Assembly (NCBI RefSeq): GCF_900089585.1 | Contig: NZ_FLRH01000003.1 | Location: 667,001-731,000, forward strand | Origin: Micromonospora sediminicola | GTDB taxonomy: Bacteria; Actinomycetota; Actinomycetes; Mycobacteriales; Micromonosporaceae | Direction: 5' to 3' | Length of the DNA: 64,000 bases | Shown: in pieces, positions 14,707 through 23,480 of the stretch | How the letters are laid out: each line of letters begins with the position of its first letter | Position numbering within the stretch: the stretch's first letter is position 1 | Made by a program: the position numbers and the translations under genes | Notes under the pieces: generated by a model | Seen by the model: the letters and a program-made list of their open reading frames with translations, nothing else | Told to the model about the DNA's origin: nothing | Database searches by the model: none

Positions 14707-14726
14707 TCACTCAGTTGGTCACCCAG
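14706..14726 (+). promoter_or_regulatory. Candidate integrase arm-type site (right)
   Basis: GTCACTCAG and GTCACCCAG separated by TTG, starting at the last base of the integrase stop codon. It matches the left-end copy at 20 of 21 positions in the same orientation, about 45 bp from the att core. Confidence 0.5.
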
Positions 14727-14734
14727 GATGCACG

Positions 14735-14767
14735 AGAGGGCACATCCATGGATCGGATGTGCCCTCT
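14735..14767. terminator. Stem-loop just 3' of tRNA-Pro (right copy)
   Basis: The same 13-bp stem and 7-nt loop as at 3606-3638. It lies inside the element, 4 bp from the tRNA CCA end, so the element carries both the tRNA 3' half and its terminator. It would also end int transcription from the other side. Confidence 0.75.
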
Positions 14768-14771
14768 CACC

Positions 14772-14848
<77 letters not shown>

Positions 14849-14921
14849 AGGCGTGCCGACAAATAGTAGCCCACCCGCCTCCGTGGTCAAACTCGGTACC
14901 CCCGCCTCGTCGCCGGCGTCC

Positions 14922-14969
14922 GATCTTGGTACGCGGCCGCCCTCCCACGGGCCGGCGCGTACCAAGATC
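14922..14969. repeat. REP-like palindrome with GATCTTG arms
   Basis: Perfect 14-bp inverted repeats (GATCTTGGTACGCG and complement) enclose 20 bp of GC-rich sequence between tRNA-Pro and the phosphoesterase stop. The arm core GATCTTG recurs in the palindrome at 23951-24030, suggesting a family of intergenic elements. It could also terminate the phosphoesterase transcript. Confidence 0.55.
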
Positions 14970-14983
14970 TGCCGAGCGATCCG

Positions 14984-15877
14984 TCAGCGGGAGATCAGGG
15001 TCAGGATGCTCGCCTCGGGCGGGCAGGCGAAGCGGACCGGGGCGGTGGGGTGGGTGCCCAGGCCGGCAGAGACGTGCAGCCAGGAGTCCGAGGCGGGCCA
15101 GCGGTGCAGCCCGCGCGCCATCGACCGGGGCAGCCCGCAGTTGGTCACCAGCGCGCCGTACCCGGGCACGCAGACCTGCCCGCCGTGGGTGTGCCCGGCG
15201 AGCAGCAGTCCGAAGCCGTCGGCGGCCATCCGGTCCAGTACCGCCGGTTCCGGCGAGTGCGCCAGGGCGATCGACAGCGCGGCGGAGTCGCCGACCGGAC
15301 CGGCCACGGCGTCGTAGTCGTCCCGCTCGATGTGCGGGTCGTCCACCCCGACCAGTTCGATCTCCCGGCCGCCGGCCTTGAGCGTGGTGCGGGCGTTGTT
15401 CAGGTCGGCCCAGCCGGCGCCGGTGAGGATGTCGCGCAGTTCCTGGTACGGCAGTGCCACGCCCTCGGTGTACTCCCGGTTGGGCAGGAAGTAGGTGAAC
15501 GGGTTCTTCAGCACCGGCCCGGTGTAGTCGTTGGAGCCGAAGACGAAGGCGCCGGGCAGGTCGAGCAGGGGTTGCAGGGCGCGCAGCACGCCGGGCACCG
15601 CCTTCGGGTCGGCCATGTTGTCGCCGGTGACCACCACCAGGTCCGGGTCGAGCGCGGCCAGCGAGGCCACCCAGTCCTGCTTGCGGCGCTGGCCGGGCAT
15701 CATGTGCAGGTCCGACAGGTGGAGCACGCGCAGCGGTTCGGCGTCGGTCGGGAGCACCGGCACGTCGTACCGGCGGAGGGTGAACAGGTTGCGCTCGACG
15801 AGCGACGCGTATGCCAGGGTGGCCGCGCCGACGGCGGCGGTCCCGGCCGCGAGCCGGAATAGTGTGCGCTTTCGCAT
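14984..15877 (-). CDS. Membrane-anchored metallophosphoesterase
   Basis: A 297-aa calcineurin-like phosphoesterase. A basic start and one hydrophobic helix (about residues 8-26) anchor it to the membrane. Motifs: [28 protein letters not shown] (the usual GNHD is GSND), AHSPEP and [10 protein letters not shown]. The family includes YkuE-like enzymes that act on UDP-diacylglucosamine or other membrane phosphoesters, but the substrate here is not fixed. The long frame extends upstream, but the ATG at 15877 precedes the signal anchor and has TACCCT 7 nt before it, so the mRNA is probably leaderless. Confidence 0.88.
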   Translation of the reverse strand: MRKRTLFRLAAGTAAVGAATLAYASLVERNLFTLRRYDVPVLPTDAEPLRVLHLSDLHMMPGQRRKQDWVASLAALDPDLVVVTGDNMADPKAVPGVLRALQPLLDLPGAFVFGSNDYTGPVLKNPFTYFLPNREYTEGVALPYQELRDILTGAGWADLNNARTTLKAGGREIELVGVDDPHIERDDYDAVAGPVGDSAALSIALAHSPEPAVLDRMAADGFGLLLAGHTHGGQVCVPGYGALVTNCGLPRSMARGLHRWPASDSWLHVSAGLGTHPTAPVRFACPPEASILTLISR

Positions 15878-15902
15878 GGCGTTCAGGGTAGTTTCACCGT
15901 CC
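15878..15902. promoter_or_regulatory. Compact bidirectional promoter
   Basis: Only 25 bp separate two divergent start codons. TACCCT (minus, 15890-15885) and TAGTTT (plus, 15889-15894) share their TA dinucleotide, each 7-8 nt from its start codon. Both genes would be leaderless and compete for the same -10 region. Confidence 0.5.
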
Positions 15903-16358
15903 ATGAGCACGCTGAAGGACCGTCTCACCGCCGACATGCGCGCCGCCCTGAAGGCGCGCGACGAGCTGACCACCTCCACGCTGCGGATGGCCCTCGCGGC
16001 CGTCGGCACCGCCGAGGTCGCCGGCCGGGAAAAGCGCGAGCTCAGCGACGACGAGGTGCTCGCGGTGCTGACCAAGGAAGCGAAGAAGCGGCGCGAGGCG
16101 GCGACCGCCTTCGCCGACGCCGGGCGCGCCGAGCAGGCCGGCAAGGAGACCGCCGAGGGTGAGGTGCTGGAGCGCTACCTGCCGAAGCAGCTCTCCGACG
16201 AGGAGCTGGCCGGGCTGGTCTCGGGGGCGCTCGCCGCGGGCGGCTTCACCGGCAAGGCGCAGATGGGCCCGGCCATGAAGGCGGCCCAGGGCGCGGTGGC
16301 CGGCCGGGCCGAGGGCGGCCGGGTCGCCGCCGAGGTACGCCGCCAGCTCGGCCTCTGA
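15903..16358 (+). CDS. GatB/YqeY domain protein
   Basis: A 151-aa YqeY-type protein, a helical protein related to the tail of GatB amidotransferase. Visible: MSTLKDRLTADMRAALKARD at the start, then VLTKEAKKRREAATAFADAG and LPKQLSDEELAGLV. Members are thought to interact with tRNA or aminoacyl-tRNA enzymes, but no reaction is established. It is divergent from the phosphoesterase and followed by a strong stem-loop. Confidence 0.9.
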   Translation: MSTLKDRLTADMRAALKARDELTTSTLRMALAAVGTAEVAGREKRELSDDEVLAVLTKEAKKRREAATAFADAGRAEQAGKETAEGEVLERYLPKQLSDEELAGLVSGALAAGGFTGKAQMGPAMKAAQGAVAGRAEGGRVAAEVRRQLGL

Positions 16359-16376
16359 CCGCCGCTGACCAACGGA

Positions 16377-16412
16377 ACGGGCGGGCACCCTCACGTGGGG
16401 GTGCCCGCCCGT
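16377..16412. terminator. Bidirectional terminator between yqeY-type and ponA-type genes
   Basis: A perfect 14-bp stem (ACGGGCGGGCACCC and complement) with an 8-nt loop lies between two convergent genes, 18 bp after one stop and 17 bp after the other. Confidence 0.8.
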
Positions 16413-16428
16413 CGTCGTCGCTCGCCGG

Positions 16429-18867
16429 TCAGCCGCGTGGGCGTCCCGGCCGGCCGTTGCCGTTGCCCGGGGGAGCGGGGGGACCACCCGGGTTGGCGGT
16501 GTTGCCGGGGGTGGGCGCGCCCTGGCCGGAGCTGACCTCGATCAGGACCACGCCGCCCTTGATGGTGCGCCCGTCCGGGCTGGTGCCGGCCGCGGTGCCG
16601 GCCGGGCACTCCGACGGCACCTTGTTGCTGGAGACCACCGGCTCGAAGCCGGCACCCTTCAGCCGGGACTTCGCGGTCTCGACGGACTCGCACTTCACGC
16701 CGGGGATCGAGCGCTGGTCGCCCAGGACGATCTTGCCGTTCGGCGGGGTGAAGTCCTTCCGCTCCTTGCCCTTCATGGCGTCGCGCAGCGTCTCGTAGAC
16801 CGCCGGGTTGATGCCGTTCGGCACGTCGTGGCCCATCTCCTGGGTGGTCTGGGCCCAGTCCGGGTCGGCCATGATGCCGGCCACGGCGTACTGCTTGGTC
16901 ATGGCGACCAGCGAGGAGGTCTTCTCGCCGTCGGTGGTGCCGGACTTGCCGGCCACCGGCGCCTTCACGATGCCGCGGACGTTGCCGGCGGTGGCGGTGC
17001 CGCACTTGGAGGTGGAGGAGCGGTCGCCGACCGGGCAGCGGGCGGCGTCCACTGCGGCGCGGGCCACCTCGGTGCTGATCCGCTGTTCGCAGTGCGGCTT
17101 GGCGATGTCGAGCTTCTCGCCGTCCGGCCCGCGGATCTCCTGCACCGGGATCGGCTCGCAGTATTTCCCGTCGGCGGCCAGCGTGGCGTAGGCGTTGGCC
17201 AGCTCCAGCGGGGTGGTCTGCGAGACGCCGAGGCTGAACGCGCCCCACTGGTGGGCGTTGGCCGCGAGCTGAGCGTCGCTGGACGAGCGGAACGAGATGC
17301 CCATCTTCTGCGCCGCCTTGACCGCGTTCTCCGCGCCGACCCGCTGCTGCAGGTCGATGAAGAACGTGTTCACCGAGAAGCCGAAGCCGCTCCACATGGT
17401 GTGCGGGCCGGCCATCGACTTGTTGGCGTTGGTCGGACAGTACTTGCTGGTGCCCTTGCAGGCGGCCGGCGAGTTGAACTCGACCGGGTAGTCGGACTTG
17501 AACTGCTGCGGCGCGTTGATGGTGTAGCTGAGCGGGTAGCCCTTCTCCAGCGCGGCCACCAGCGTGAAGATCTTGAAGGTCGAGCCGGCCTGGTAGCCGG
17601 CGATGCCCGGGCCGCCGGTGATCAGCGGGTTCACCGTGTTCGGGTAGTTGCCCCGGATCTTCTTCTTGGCCTTGCGCGGGTCGCTGGAGAGCTTGTTCTG
17701 CGGGTTGTTCGGGTCGTCGATCTTGAAGTTCCGGTTCACCGCCACGGCCCGCACCCGGCCGGTGCCGGGCTCGATCACGGCCACCATCCGGGCCGCCTTG
17801 CTGCTCTCGCTCAGGTGGTTGCGCACCGCCTTGTCGGCGGCCTTCTGGGCCTGCACGTCGAGGCTGGTGACGATGGTGTAGCCGCCGCTCTTCAGCCGCC
17901 GCTCGCGGTCGTACGAGGTGCCGCCGAACGTCTCCTGCTGGAGCCACCAGCGGTAGAAGTAGTCGCAGAAGAAGCCCCAGGAGCGGGTGTTGGTCTGGAC
18001 GCAGCCGTTCGGCGTGCGCTTGTCCTTCACCTTGAGCTTGACCTTCTTGGCGGCGTCCGCCTCGGCCTGGGTGATCGCGCCGATCTGCACCATGTTCTGG
18101 ATGACGTAGTCACGCCGGCCCACCGCGTCCGGGTAGCCGGCCTTGGTGGTGGGGTTGAAGTCGGTCGGCGCCTTCACCAGGCCGGCGAGCATGGCCGACT
18201 CCTGGATGTCGAGCTTGCTCGGCGGCTTGCCGAAGTAGACCTGGCTGGCGGCGTAGATGCCGTAGGCGCCGTTGCCGAACGCGGCGATGTTCAGGTAGCG
18301 CTCCAGGATCTCGTCCTTGGAGAGCTCCTTGTCGACCTGGAGCGCCAGGCTCATCTCGCGCAGCTTGCGGGTGCTGGTGTCCTCGGTGGCGGCGACCACG
18401 TCGGCCGGGTGGGTGGCCGAGTAGGAGATGGCCAGCCGGACGTACTGCATGGTGAGCGTCGACGCGCCCTGCCGGGACGAGCCGGCGGACTGGTTGTTGA
18501 CGAACGCCCGGGCCACGCCGTTGAGGTCGACGCCGTTGTGCTTGTAGAAGTCGTGGTCCTCGGCCGCGACGATGGCCTTCTGCATGTACGGCGAGATGTC
18601 CTTGAGCTTGACGTCCTTGCGGTTCTCGTCGTACATGGTGGCCAGCGGCGTCTTGCCGTCGGAGGCCAGCAGGTAGGTGATCTGCGGGGCCCGGGCCACC
18701 GTCAGTTCCTTGGGCAGCGCGCCGAATGTCTCGGCACCCGCCTTGGCGGCAAGTCCGGACATCGCCACTGCGGGGAAGGCCGCCGCGGCGACCACCACGC
18801 CGGCCAGCAGGCCACAGATCAGTAGCGATGCGGCGTTGGTAAACACGTTGTGGTCACGTTTCCGCAT
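16429..18867 (-). CDS. Bifunctional penicillin-binding protein (PonA2-like) with PASTA domain
   Basis: An 812-aa class A PBP that polymerises and crosslinks peptidoglycan at the outer membrane face. A basic start and a transmembrane helix (about 12-38) are followed by the GT51 glycosyltransferase (VAAEDHDFYKHNGVD, RQGASTLTMQ, KDEILERYLN). The transpeptidase has SxxK in AGSTFK and KSGTTDG. One PASTA-like domain precedes a Pro/Gly-rich tail. The ATG follows GAGGTGACC. The position next to wblA/whiB4 and the ArsA-like pair matches M. tuberculosis ponA2 (Rv3682). Confidence 0.93.
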   Translation of the reverse strand: MRKRDHNVFTNAASLLICGLLAGVVVAAAAFPAVAMSGLAAKAGAETFGALPKELTVARAPQITYLLASDGKTPLATMYDENRKDVKLKDISPYMQKAIVAAEDHDFYKHNGVDLNGVARAFVNNQSAGSSRQGASTLTMQYVRLAISYSATHPADVVAATEDTSTRKLREMSLALQVDKELSKDEILERYLNIAAFGNGAYGIYAASQVYFGKPPSKLDIQESAMLAGLVKAPTDFNPTTKAGYPDAVGRRDYVIQNMVQIGAITQAEADAAKKVKLKVKDKRTPNGCVQTNTRSWGFFCDYFYRWWLQQETFGGTSYDRERRLKSGGYTIVTSLDVQAQKAADKAVRNHLSESSKAARMVAVIEPGTGRVRAVAVNRNFKIDDPNNPQNKLSSDPRKAKKKIRGNYPNTVNPLITGGPGIAGYQAGSTFKIFTLVAALEKGYPLSYTINAPQQFKSDYPVEFNSPAACKGTSKYCPTNANKSMAGPHTMWSGFGFSVNTFFIDLQQRVGAENAVKAAQKMGISFRSSSDAQLAANAHQWGAFSLGVSQTTPLELANAYATLAADGKYCEPIPVQEIRGPDGEKLDIAKPHCEQRISTEVARAAVDAARCPVGDRSSTSKCGTATAGNVRGIVKAPVAGKSGTTDGEKTSSLVAMTKQYAVAGIMADPDWAQTTQEMGHDVPNGINPAVYETLRDAMKGKERKDFTPPNGKIVLGDQRSIPGVKCESVETAKSRLKGAGFEPVVSSNKVPSECPAGTAAGTSPDGRTIKGGVVLIEVSSGQGAPTPGNTANPGGPPAPPGNGNGRPGRPRG

Positions 18868-19271
18868 CCAGGTCACCTCGACAGGGTACGCGAGCAGGGA
18901 TCGGCGGGCGCGCGGGGAACTTTCCCCATTTCCTGCACGCGCCGGCCTCGTTGTGCTAAACGCACGAGCCCTGGTGCGGGGTTGCGTGAGATCCGCAGAA
19001 GTGTCCTCCGGACTCCACGTGCGGCGCAGCGTTTTCCCGTACCCGAGCCGGGTAGACGGCGGGCGAAGGCCCGGGAAGCCGGGAGTGTCCGGAATGATGG
19101 ATTTAGCCGACAACGTTGCGTAATCGGGCGACTACACAGCATGATGGTGGCGGCGACCGCAGCCACACGTCGTCCGCGCCGCCCTGGGGAGGCCGGGCGG
19201 ACGACCGGGGGGTCCGAAGGGCTGGCTGCTCGCGCGAAGTCGGTAGGTACTGCAAGGGGGGACGTGTACAG
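18868..19271. other. Divergent upstream region of the PBP and whiB-type genes
   Basis: About 400 bp with no gene. It must hold both promoters and, for the WhiB gene, possibly a long untranslated leader of the kind known for wblA. A locally AT-richer stretch near 19095-19145 is the likeliest promoter area, but no consensus pair is convincing. Confidence 0.5.
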
Positions 19272-19592
19272 ATGGGCATGATCACTGACTGGCCGTCACT
19301 GGCGGCGTGTCAGAACGGGGACCCGGACGCGTTGTTCGTACAGGGCGCCGAACAGAACGTGGCGAAGAGGATCTGCCGGAGCTGCCCAGTTCGGTACGAG
19401 TGCCTGGCCGACGCGCTCGACAACCGGATCGAGTTCGGTGTGTGGGGTGGCATGACCGAACGCGAGCGACGCGCGCTGCTGCGGCGGCACCCGCAGGTGA
19501 CCAGCTGGCGCAAGATGTTCGAGGCGGCCATGAAGAAGAACGCCAAGGAGAAGGCCGGCAAGGACAAGGTCCTGGTCACCACGGCCAACTGA
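19272..19592 (+). CDS. wblA: WhiB-family iron-sulfur regulator (WblA/WhiB4 type)
   Basis: A 106-aa WhiB-like protein. The four cluster-ligand cysteines are C13, C35, C38 and C44 (C-x21-C-x2-C-x5-C). The beta-turn GVWGG is at 56-60, followed by the basic C-terminal helix. The sequence after the cluster (ALDNRIEFGVWGGMTERERRALL) is very close to WhiB4. The gene sits between the PonA2-type PBP and the ArsA-like ATPases, as whiB4 does in mycobacteria and wblA does in streptomycetes. It probably regulates development, antibiotic production or oxidative stress. AAGGGGG lies about 15 nt upstream of the ATG. Confidence 0.92.
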   Translation: MGMITDWPSLAACQNGDPDALFVQGAEQNVAKRICRSCPVRYECLADALDNRIEFGVWGGMTERERRALLRRHPQVTSWRKMFEAAMKKNAKEKAGKDKVLVTTAN

Positions 19593-19601
19593 CCGGACCG
19601 G

Positions 19602-20750
19602 TCAGCTCCGGCTGATCGCCTCACCGATCGTCCGCAGCCCGTCGACGTCGTGCACGTCGGCGGGCTGCGCCGTCACCGACACCGCCGGCACCGCCGGGAA
19701 CGCCTCGGTGAAGCGGGCCGCCACCTGCTGCTCGCGTACCGCCTGCTGGGCCAGCGCGGCGTGCGCGCGCAACACCTCGACGGTGCCCTCGTGCCCGCCC
19801 TCGGCCGCCAGCCGCTCCGCCGCGGCCAGGCTCTCCGCCGCGGTCAGCTCCGGCACCGCGGGCTCGTGCACCCGGTTGAGCACCAGCCCGGCCAGCGGCA
19901 TCCGCTCCTCACGCAACCGGCCCGCGAAGTAGGCCGCCTCCCGGACCGCGTCCGGCTCCGGCGCCGCGACCAGCAGGAACGCCGTCTCCCCGGCCTGCAG
20001 GATCCGGTACGTCTGCTCGGCCCGCTGCCGGAACCCGCCGAACATCGAGTCGAGCGCGGCGACGAAGCCGGACAAATCGGTGAGCAGCTGCGCGCCGAGC
20101 ACCTTCTGCACCACCTTCGAGAACATCCCGAAGCTCGCCGTCACCAGGCTGAACATGCTCCGCCCGCCGGTGCGCGCCGGGGCCAGCAGCAGCCGCAGCA
20201 TCCGGCCGTCGAGGAACCGGGACAGCCGGGCCGGTGCGTCGAGGAAGTCGAGCGCGGAGCGGGACGGCGGCGTGTCCACCACGATCAGGTCCCACTCGCC
20301 CCGGGCGTGCAGCTGACCCAGCTTCTCCATCGCCATGTATTCCTGCGTGCCGGCGAAGGTGGAGCTCATGGCCTGGTAGAAGGGGTTCGAGAAGATCTCC
20401 ACGGCCTTGGCCGGGTCGGTGTGCTGGAGCACCACGTCGTCGAACGTGCGCTTCATGTCGAGCATCATGGCGTGCAGCTCGCCGCCGCTGGACTCGACGT
20501 CGATGCCCTTGACCTGCCGGGGCGTGTTGTCCAGCTCGGTCAGGCCGAGCGACTGGGCCAGCCGGCGGGCCGGGTCGATGGTGAGCACCACCGTCCGTCG
20601 GCCGTGCTGCTCGGCCGCGCGCAGCGCCAGCGCCGCCGCGGTGGTCGTCTTGCCCACGCCGCCCGCCCCGCAGCAGACCACGATCCGCACGCCGGGGTCG
20701 GCGAGGATCTGGTCGACGTCCAGCGGAGGCGCCGCGTCTTCGGAAGGCAC
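19602..20750 (-). CDS. ArsA/Get3-like ATPase, second subunit (Rv3680 type)
   Basis: A 382-aa SIMIBI-class ATPase. The P-loop is GAGGVGKTTTA near residue 28; LTIDPARRLAQSLG is switch-like and IVVDTPPSRSALDFLDAP is the signature aspartate segment. It pairs with the upstream paralogue, as Rv3679/Rv3680 do. That mycobacterial pair has been described as an anion-transporter-like complex involved in protection from glycerol and nitric oxide. The GTG at 20750 is 6 nt after TACGCT (leaderless); a TTG one codon earlier is possible. It converges on wblA with a 9-bp gap. Confidence 0.9.
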   Translation of the reverse strand: MPSEDAAPPLDVDQILADPGVRIVVCCGAGGVGKTTTAAALALRAAEQHGRRTVVLTIDPARRLAQSLGLTELDNTPRQVKGIDVESSGGELHAMMLDMKRTFDDVVLQHTDPAKAVEIFSNPFYQAMSSTFAGTQEYMAMEKLGQLHARGEWDLIVVDTPPSRSALDFLDAPARLSRFLDGRMLRLLLAPARTGGRSMFSLVTASFGMFSKVVQKVLGAQLLTDLSGFVAALDSMFGGFRQRAEQTYRILQAGETAFLLVAAPEPDAVREAAYFAGRLREERMPLAGLVLNRVHEPAVPELTAAESLAAAERLAAEGGHEGTVEVLRAHAALAQQAVREQQVAARFTEAFPAVPAVSVTAQPADVHDVDGLRTIGEAISRS

Positions 20751-20807
20751 CAATCGAGCGTATCGGTCCCGAGGGCGTCTCTGCTCCGTGCCGGCCGCAG
20801 GTGTGAG

Positions 20808-21782
20808 TCAATCCGCCCGGACGAGGACCTCGGCCAGCGTCTCCAGCCCGGCCCGGTCGACCCCGTCGGGCAGCAGCGGCAGCTCGGTCAGGGGCAGCCC
20901 CAGCTCCACCAGGTCACCGCGGAGCGAGTCCTCCAGCTCACGGCGTACCCGCTGGTCGCGCGCCTCGGCGGCGAGACCGGCCACGGTCCGGGCGTCGGTC
21001 GGCAGACCGGCGGCGGACAACCCCCGCTTCAGCTCCGCCGCGGTCACCGCGCGGCCGGCGGGCACCGGCGGGCGGGCGCCGTTGACGATCACCCGGCCGA
21101 CCGGGAAGCCGAGCTGGGTCAGCTCGGCGACCGCGTCGAGCGTCTCCTGGACCGGCATCTCCTCCAGCAGCGTCACCACGTGCACCGCGGTCATCGGCGA
21201 GCGCAGCAGCGCGGACACACCCTCGCTCTGGGTCTTGATCGGGCCGACCTTGGCCAGCCGCGCGGTCTCCGCCGTGACGTTGAGGAAGCGGCCGATCCGT
21301 CCGGTCGGTGGAGCGTCCAGCACCACCGCGTCGTATGCCCGACGGGACCCGCTGGTGCGGGTGGTCGCCTCCTTGACCTTGCCGGTGAGCAGCACGTCCC
21401 GCAGGCCCGGGGCGATGGTGGTGGCGAAGTCGATCGCGCCGAGCTTGCGCAGCGCCCGGCCGGCGGCGCCCAGCTTGTAGAACATGTCCAGGTACTCGAG
21501 GAGCGCCGCCTCGGCGTCGACCGCCAGGGCCCGCACCTCACCGCCGCCCGGCGCGTCGGTGAGGTGCCGCTCCTCGTACGGCAGCGGTTCGGTGCCGAAG
21601 AGCTGGGCGATGCCCTGCCGCCCCTCCACCTCGACCAGGAGGGTGCGCCGGCCCCCGGCGGCCAGCCCGAGGGCCAGCGCTGCGGCCACGCTGGTCTTCC
21701 CCGTGCCGCCCTTGCCGGTCACCACGTGCAGGCGGGCCGGCCATCCGCCGGCGGTCTCGGCCGGCTGCTCACTCGCTGCCAC
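20808..21782 (-). CDS. ArsA/Get3-like ATPase, first subunit (Rv3679 type)
   Basis: A 324-aa ATPase with the P-loop TGKGGTGKTSVAAAL near residue 22, VEVEGRQGIAQLFG and VVLDAPPTGRIGRFLN. No membrane segment, so it would act as a soluble motor with its partner 57 bp downstream. The GTG start follows TAGGCT by 6 nt, indicating a leaderless message for this two-gene unit. The substrate in Micromonosporaceae is unknown. Confidence 0.9.
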   Translation of the reverse strand: MAASEQPAETAGGWPARLHVVTGKGGTGKTSVAAALALGLAAGGRRTLLVEVEGRQGIAQLFGTEPLPYEERHLTDAPGGGEVRALAVDAEAALLEYLDMFYKLGAAGRALRKLGAIDFATTIAPGLRDVLLTGKVKEATTRTSGSRRAYDAVVLDAPPTGRIGRFLNVTAETARLAKVGPIKTQSEGVSALLRSPMTAVHVVTLLEEMPVQETLDAVAELTQLGFPVGRVIVNGARPPVPAGRAVTAAELKRGLSAAGLPTDARTVAGLAAEARDQRVRRELEDSLRGDLVELGLPLTELPLLPDGVDRAGLETLAEVLVRAD

Positions 21783-21808
21783 CCGTCGAGCCTAACCAGC
21801 CCGGCGGA

Positions 21809-22420
21809 TCAGGCGACCTCGCAGACCCACCAACCCGTCTTCTGCACCACGGTGAAGCGCAGTTCCTGGTCGGCGACCTTCTCGTCGGCCGTGGTCATGG
21901 TGACCCGGGTGGAGACCGTGGCCCGGTCACCGGTCTGGTTGTCGACCACCGGGTTGGTCCAGCGGAACCGGGGGTTCTGGTACTGCCCGGCGTACTTCTG
22001 CACCTCGGCGACCTTGGCCGCGATCTTCCGGTCGTCGCGGGCCGCGGAGCAGACGAACGTGGCCGCCTTCTCGGCGTCCCGCTCCTGGTAGACCGCCTTG
22101 AGGAAGCCCTCCACCGCCACCTGCGGCTCCTTCGCGCCCCGGCCGTCCTCGCCGTCGCGCAGGGCGAGGAACGCGGCCGTCCCCCCGCCGCCGCAGAGCA
22201 GCACCGCCGCGGCCAGCACGAGGGAGGCGATCAACAGGGTCGGACGCTTGCGCGGCGGCGGCCCCGCCGGGTACGCCGGGTGGCCGGGACCGGACCCGGG
22301 CGGCGGTGTGGCGCCGGGGGCCGGAACGCCGGGCCCGGGCGGCGTGAGGCCGGCGGGCGCCGGCTGCGGGATCGGGTCGCCGGGCGTGCCGGTGGCGCCC
22401 CCGACGGGCGGTTGGGTCAT
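21809..22420 (-). CDS. Proline-rich single-pass membrane protein
   Basis: A 203-aa protein: a Pro/Gly-rich cytoplasmic N-terminus (about 1-55), one transmembrane helix (about 60-85, LLIASLVLAAAVLL), and an extracytoplasmic domain of about 110 aa. That domain has VEGFLKAVYQERDAEKAATF and a Cys pair, resembling DUF4878/NTF2-like lumazine-like folds. GGGGGAGA precedes the ATG. Function unknown; probably cell-envelope associated. It lies just upstream of the ATPase pair in the same direction with a 26-bp gap. Confidence 0.75.
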   Translation of the reverse strand: MTQPPVGGATGTPGDPIPQPAPAGLTPPGPGVPAPGATPPPGSGPGHPAYPAGPPPRKRPTLLIASLVLAAAVLLCGGGGTAAFLALRDGEDGRGAKEPQVAVEGFLKAVYQERDAEKAATFVCSAARDDRKIAAKVAEVQKYAGQYQNPRFRWTNPVVDNQTGDRATVSTRVTMTTADEKVADQELRFTVVQKTGWWVCEVA

Positions 22421-22715
22421 GTGTCTCCCCCGGGTTGCGGCGCGCCCGTCGCCGCCCCAGGCGACGGGCACGGGGTCGAGGTGCGGGCGAGCGACGGCGC
22501 GCGCCCAGTCCGGAAGGGTAGCGGTCGCCGGGCCGCTTGCCAGCCCCGCGTACGCCCGTGCCGGGCGCCGCGTCGTCGTCGCGTTCCGGACCAGCCTTGT
22601 GTCGCATATGTGACTTGACGTGATCAGGCGTGCGCGTCCCGTTGCCGGGACTGGCTCCAGGTCCTACGTTCGTCGCGACGCGGGGGGCCGGACCGGGGAG
22701 GTCCCGAGCCGGACG

Positions 22716-23198
22716 GTGGTGGTGGTGAACAGGTACGACGCCCGGAGGCAGCGGATGCGCGACGCGGAGAACATTCCCCGAGCCCAGTTCCCCGGCGACC
22801 GGGCCGGGCGGCCCGGCGACGCCGAGGTTCCCGGCGCGGGCACGCCGTTCAACGAGCGGTCGTACCGGCCCCCGGTCGAGGTGGTCCGCACGCTGGTCCG
22901 GCCGGCCGGGCGGGGTCGCGACGAGGAGGAGCCCGGCTACGTCATCCACCTGCCGGTGCGGGTGCCCGACCTGGCGGCGGCCACCGCGCTGGCCGGGACG
23001 GTGGCCACCTCGCTGGGCTTCCTGGTCGAGCTGGACGCCGGCGAGACCACCGTCTCCACCGCCGACGACCAGAACAACCGGCACCGCGTCTTCTGCGACC
23101 TGCTGCTGCCCGACCGCAGTCGCTGCCCGCAGCGCTACGAGCACGAGGGCCCGTGCGGCGAGCCGCCCGCGCCGGAGCAGCGTCCCGCGTCCCGCTGA
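22716..23198 (+). CDS. Hypothetical protein with a C-terminal Cys/His cluster
   Basis: About 160 aa, not recognised. The N-terminal third is charged and probably disordered. The middle (VIHLPVRVPDLAAATALAGT, LGFLVELDAGETTVS) looks like a small alpha/beta domain. The end, FCDLLLPDRSRCPQRYEHEG followed by PCGE, could bind a metal. The start is uncertain: four consecutive in-frame GTG codons begin at 22716 behind GGGAGGT, and an ATG lies at 22755. It is upstream of the DUF4177-like gene with a 62-bp gap. Confidence 0.6.
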   Translation: MVVVNRYDARRQRMRDAENIPRAQFPGDRAGRPGDAEVPGAGTPFNERSYRPPVEVVRTLVRPAGRGRDEEEPGYVIHLPVRVPDLAAATALAGTVATSLGFLVELDAGETTVSTADDQNNRHRVFCDLLLPDRSRCPQRYEHEGPCGEPPAPEQRPASR

Positions 23199-23260
23199 GG
23201 GCGGCGGACCGTAGGCTGTGCCTGACCGAAGTCCAAGTCAGGCAAGGGAGCCTTCCTCCG

Positions 23261-23416
23261 ATGCAGAAGTGGGAATACGCCACGGTCCCGCTGCTGGTCC
23301 ACGCGACCAAGCAGATCCTCGACAACTGGGGCGAGGACGGCTGGGAGCTGGTCTCCGTGGTGCCCGGCCCGAACCCGGAGCAGCTCGTCGCGTACCTGAA
23401 GCGCCCGAAGGGCTGA
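23261..23416 (+). CDS. DUF4177-like 51-aa protein (Rv3678A type)
   Basis: A complete 51-aa protein, MQKWEYATVPLLVHATKQIL followed by a DUF4177-style core (GEDGWELVSVVPG). It matches the small conserved protein found in this neighbourhood of mycobacteria. AAGGGAG lies about 10 nt before the ATG. Function unknown. The small size and good codon use fit a real gene upstream of the RidA gene. Confidence 0.82.
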   Translation: MQKWEYATVPLLVHATKQILDNWGEDGWELVSVVPGPNPEQLVAYLKRPKG

Positions 23417-23470
23417 GTGTGAGCGCGAGGAGTGAGCCGGGGTTGCGAGCCCCGCAGTCGCGAACGAAGG
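23417..23470. repeat. Possible dispersed intergenic repeat
   Basis: The spacer before the RidA gene contains GTGAGCGCGAGGAGTGAGCC, then GGGGTTGCGAGCCCC (a small hairpin) and GCAGTCGCGAACGAAGG. I recall strings of this kind recurring between genes in Micromonospora genomes, but only one copy is in this window, so the repeat status cannot be shown here. Confidence 0.35.
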
Positions 23471-23480
23471 ACATCGACGC

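Noticed and set aside
23417..23470. Small coding gene before ridA
   Set aside because: Too short, with a hairpin and repeat-like composition; no frame with a ribosome site and plausible codon use.
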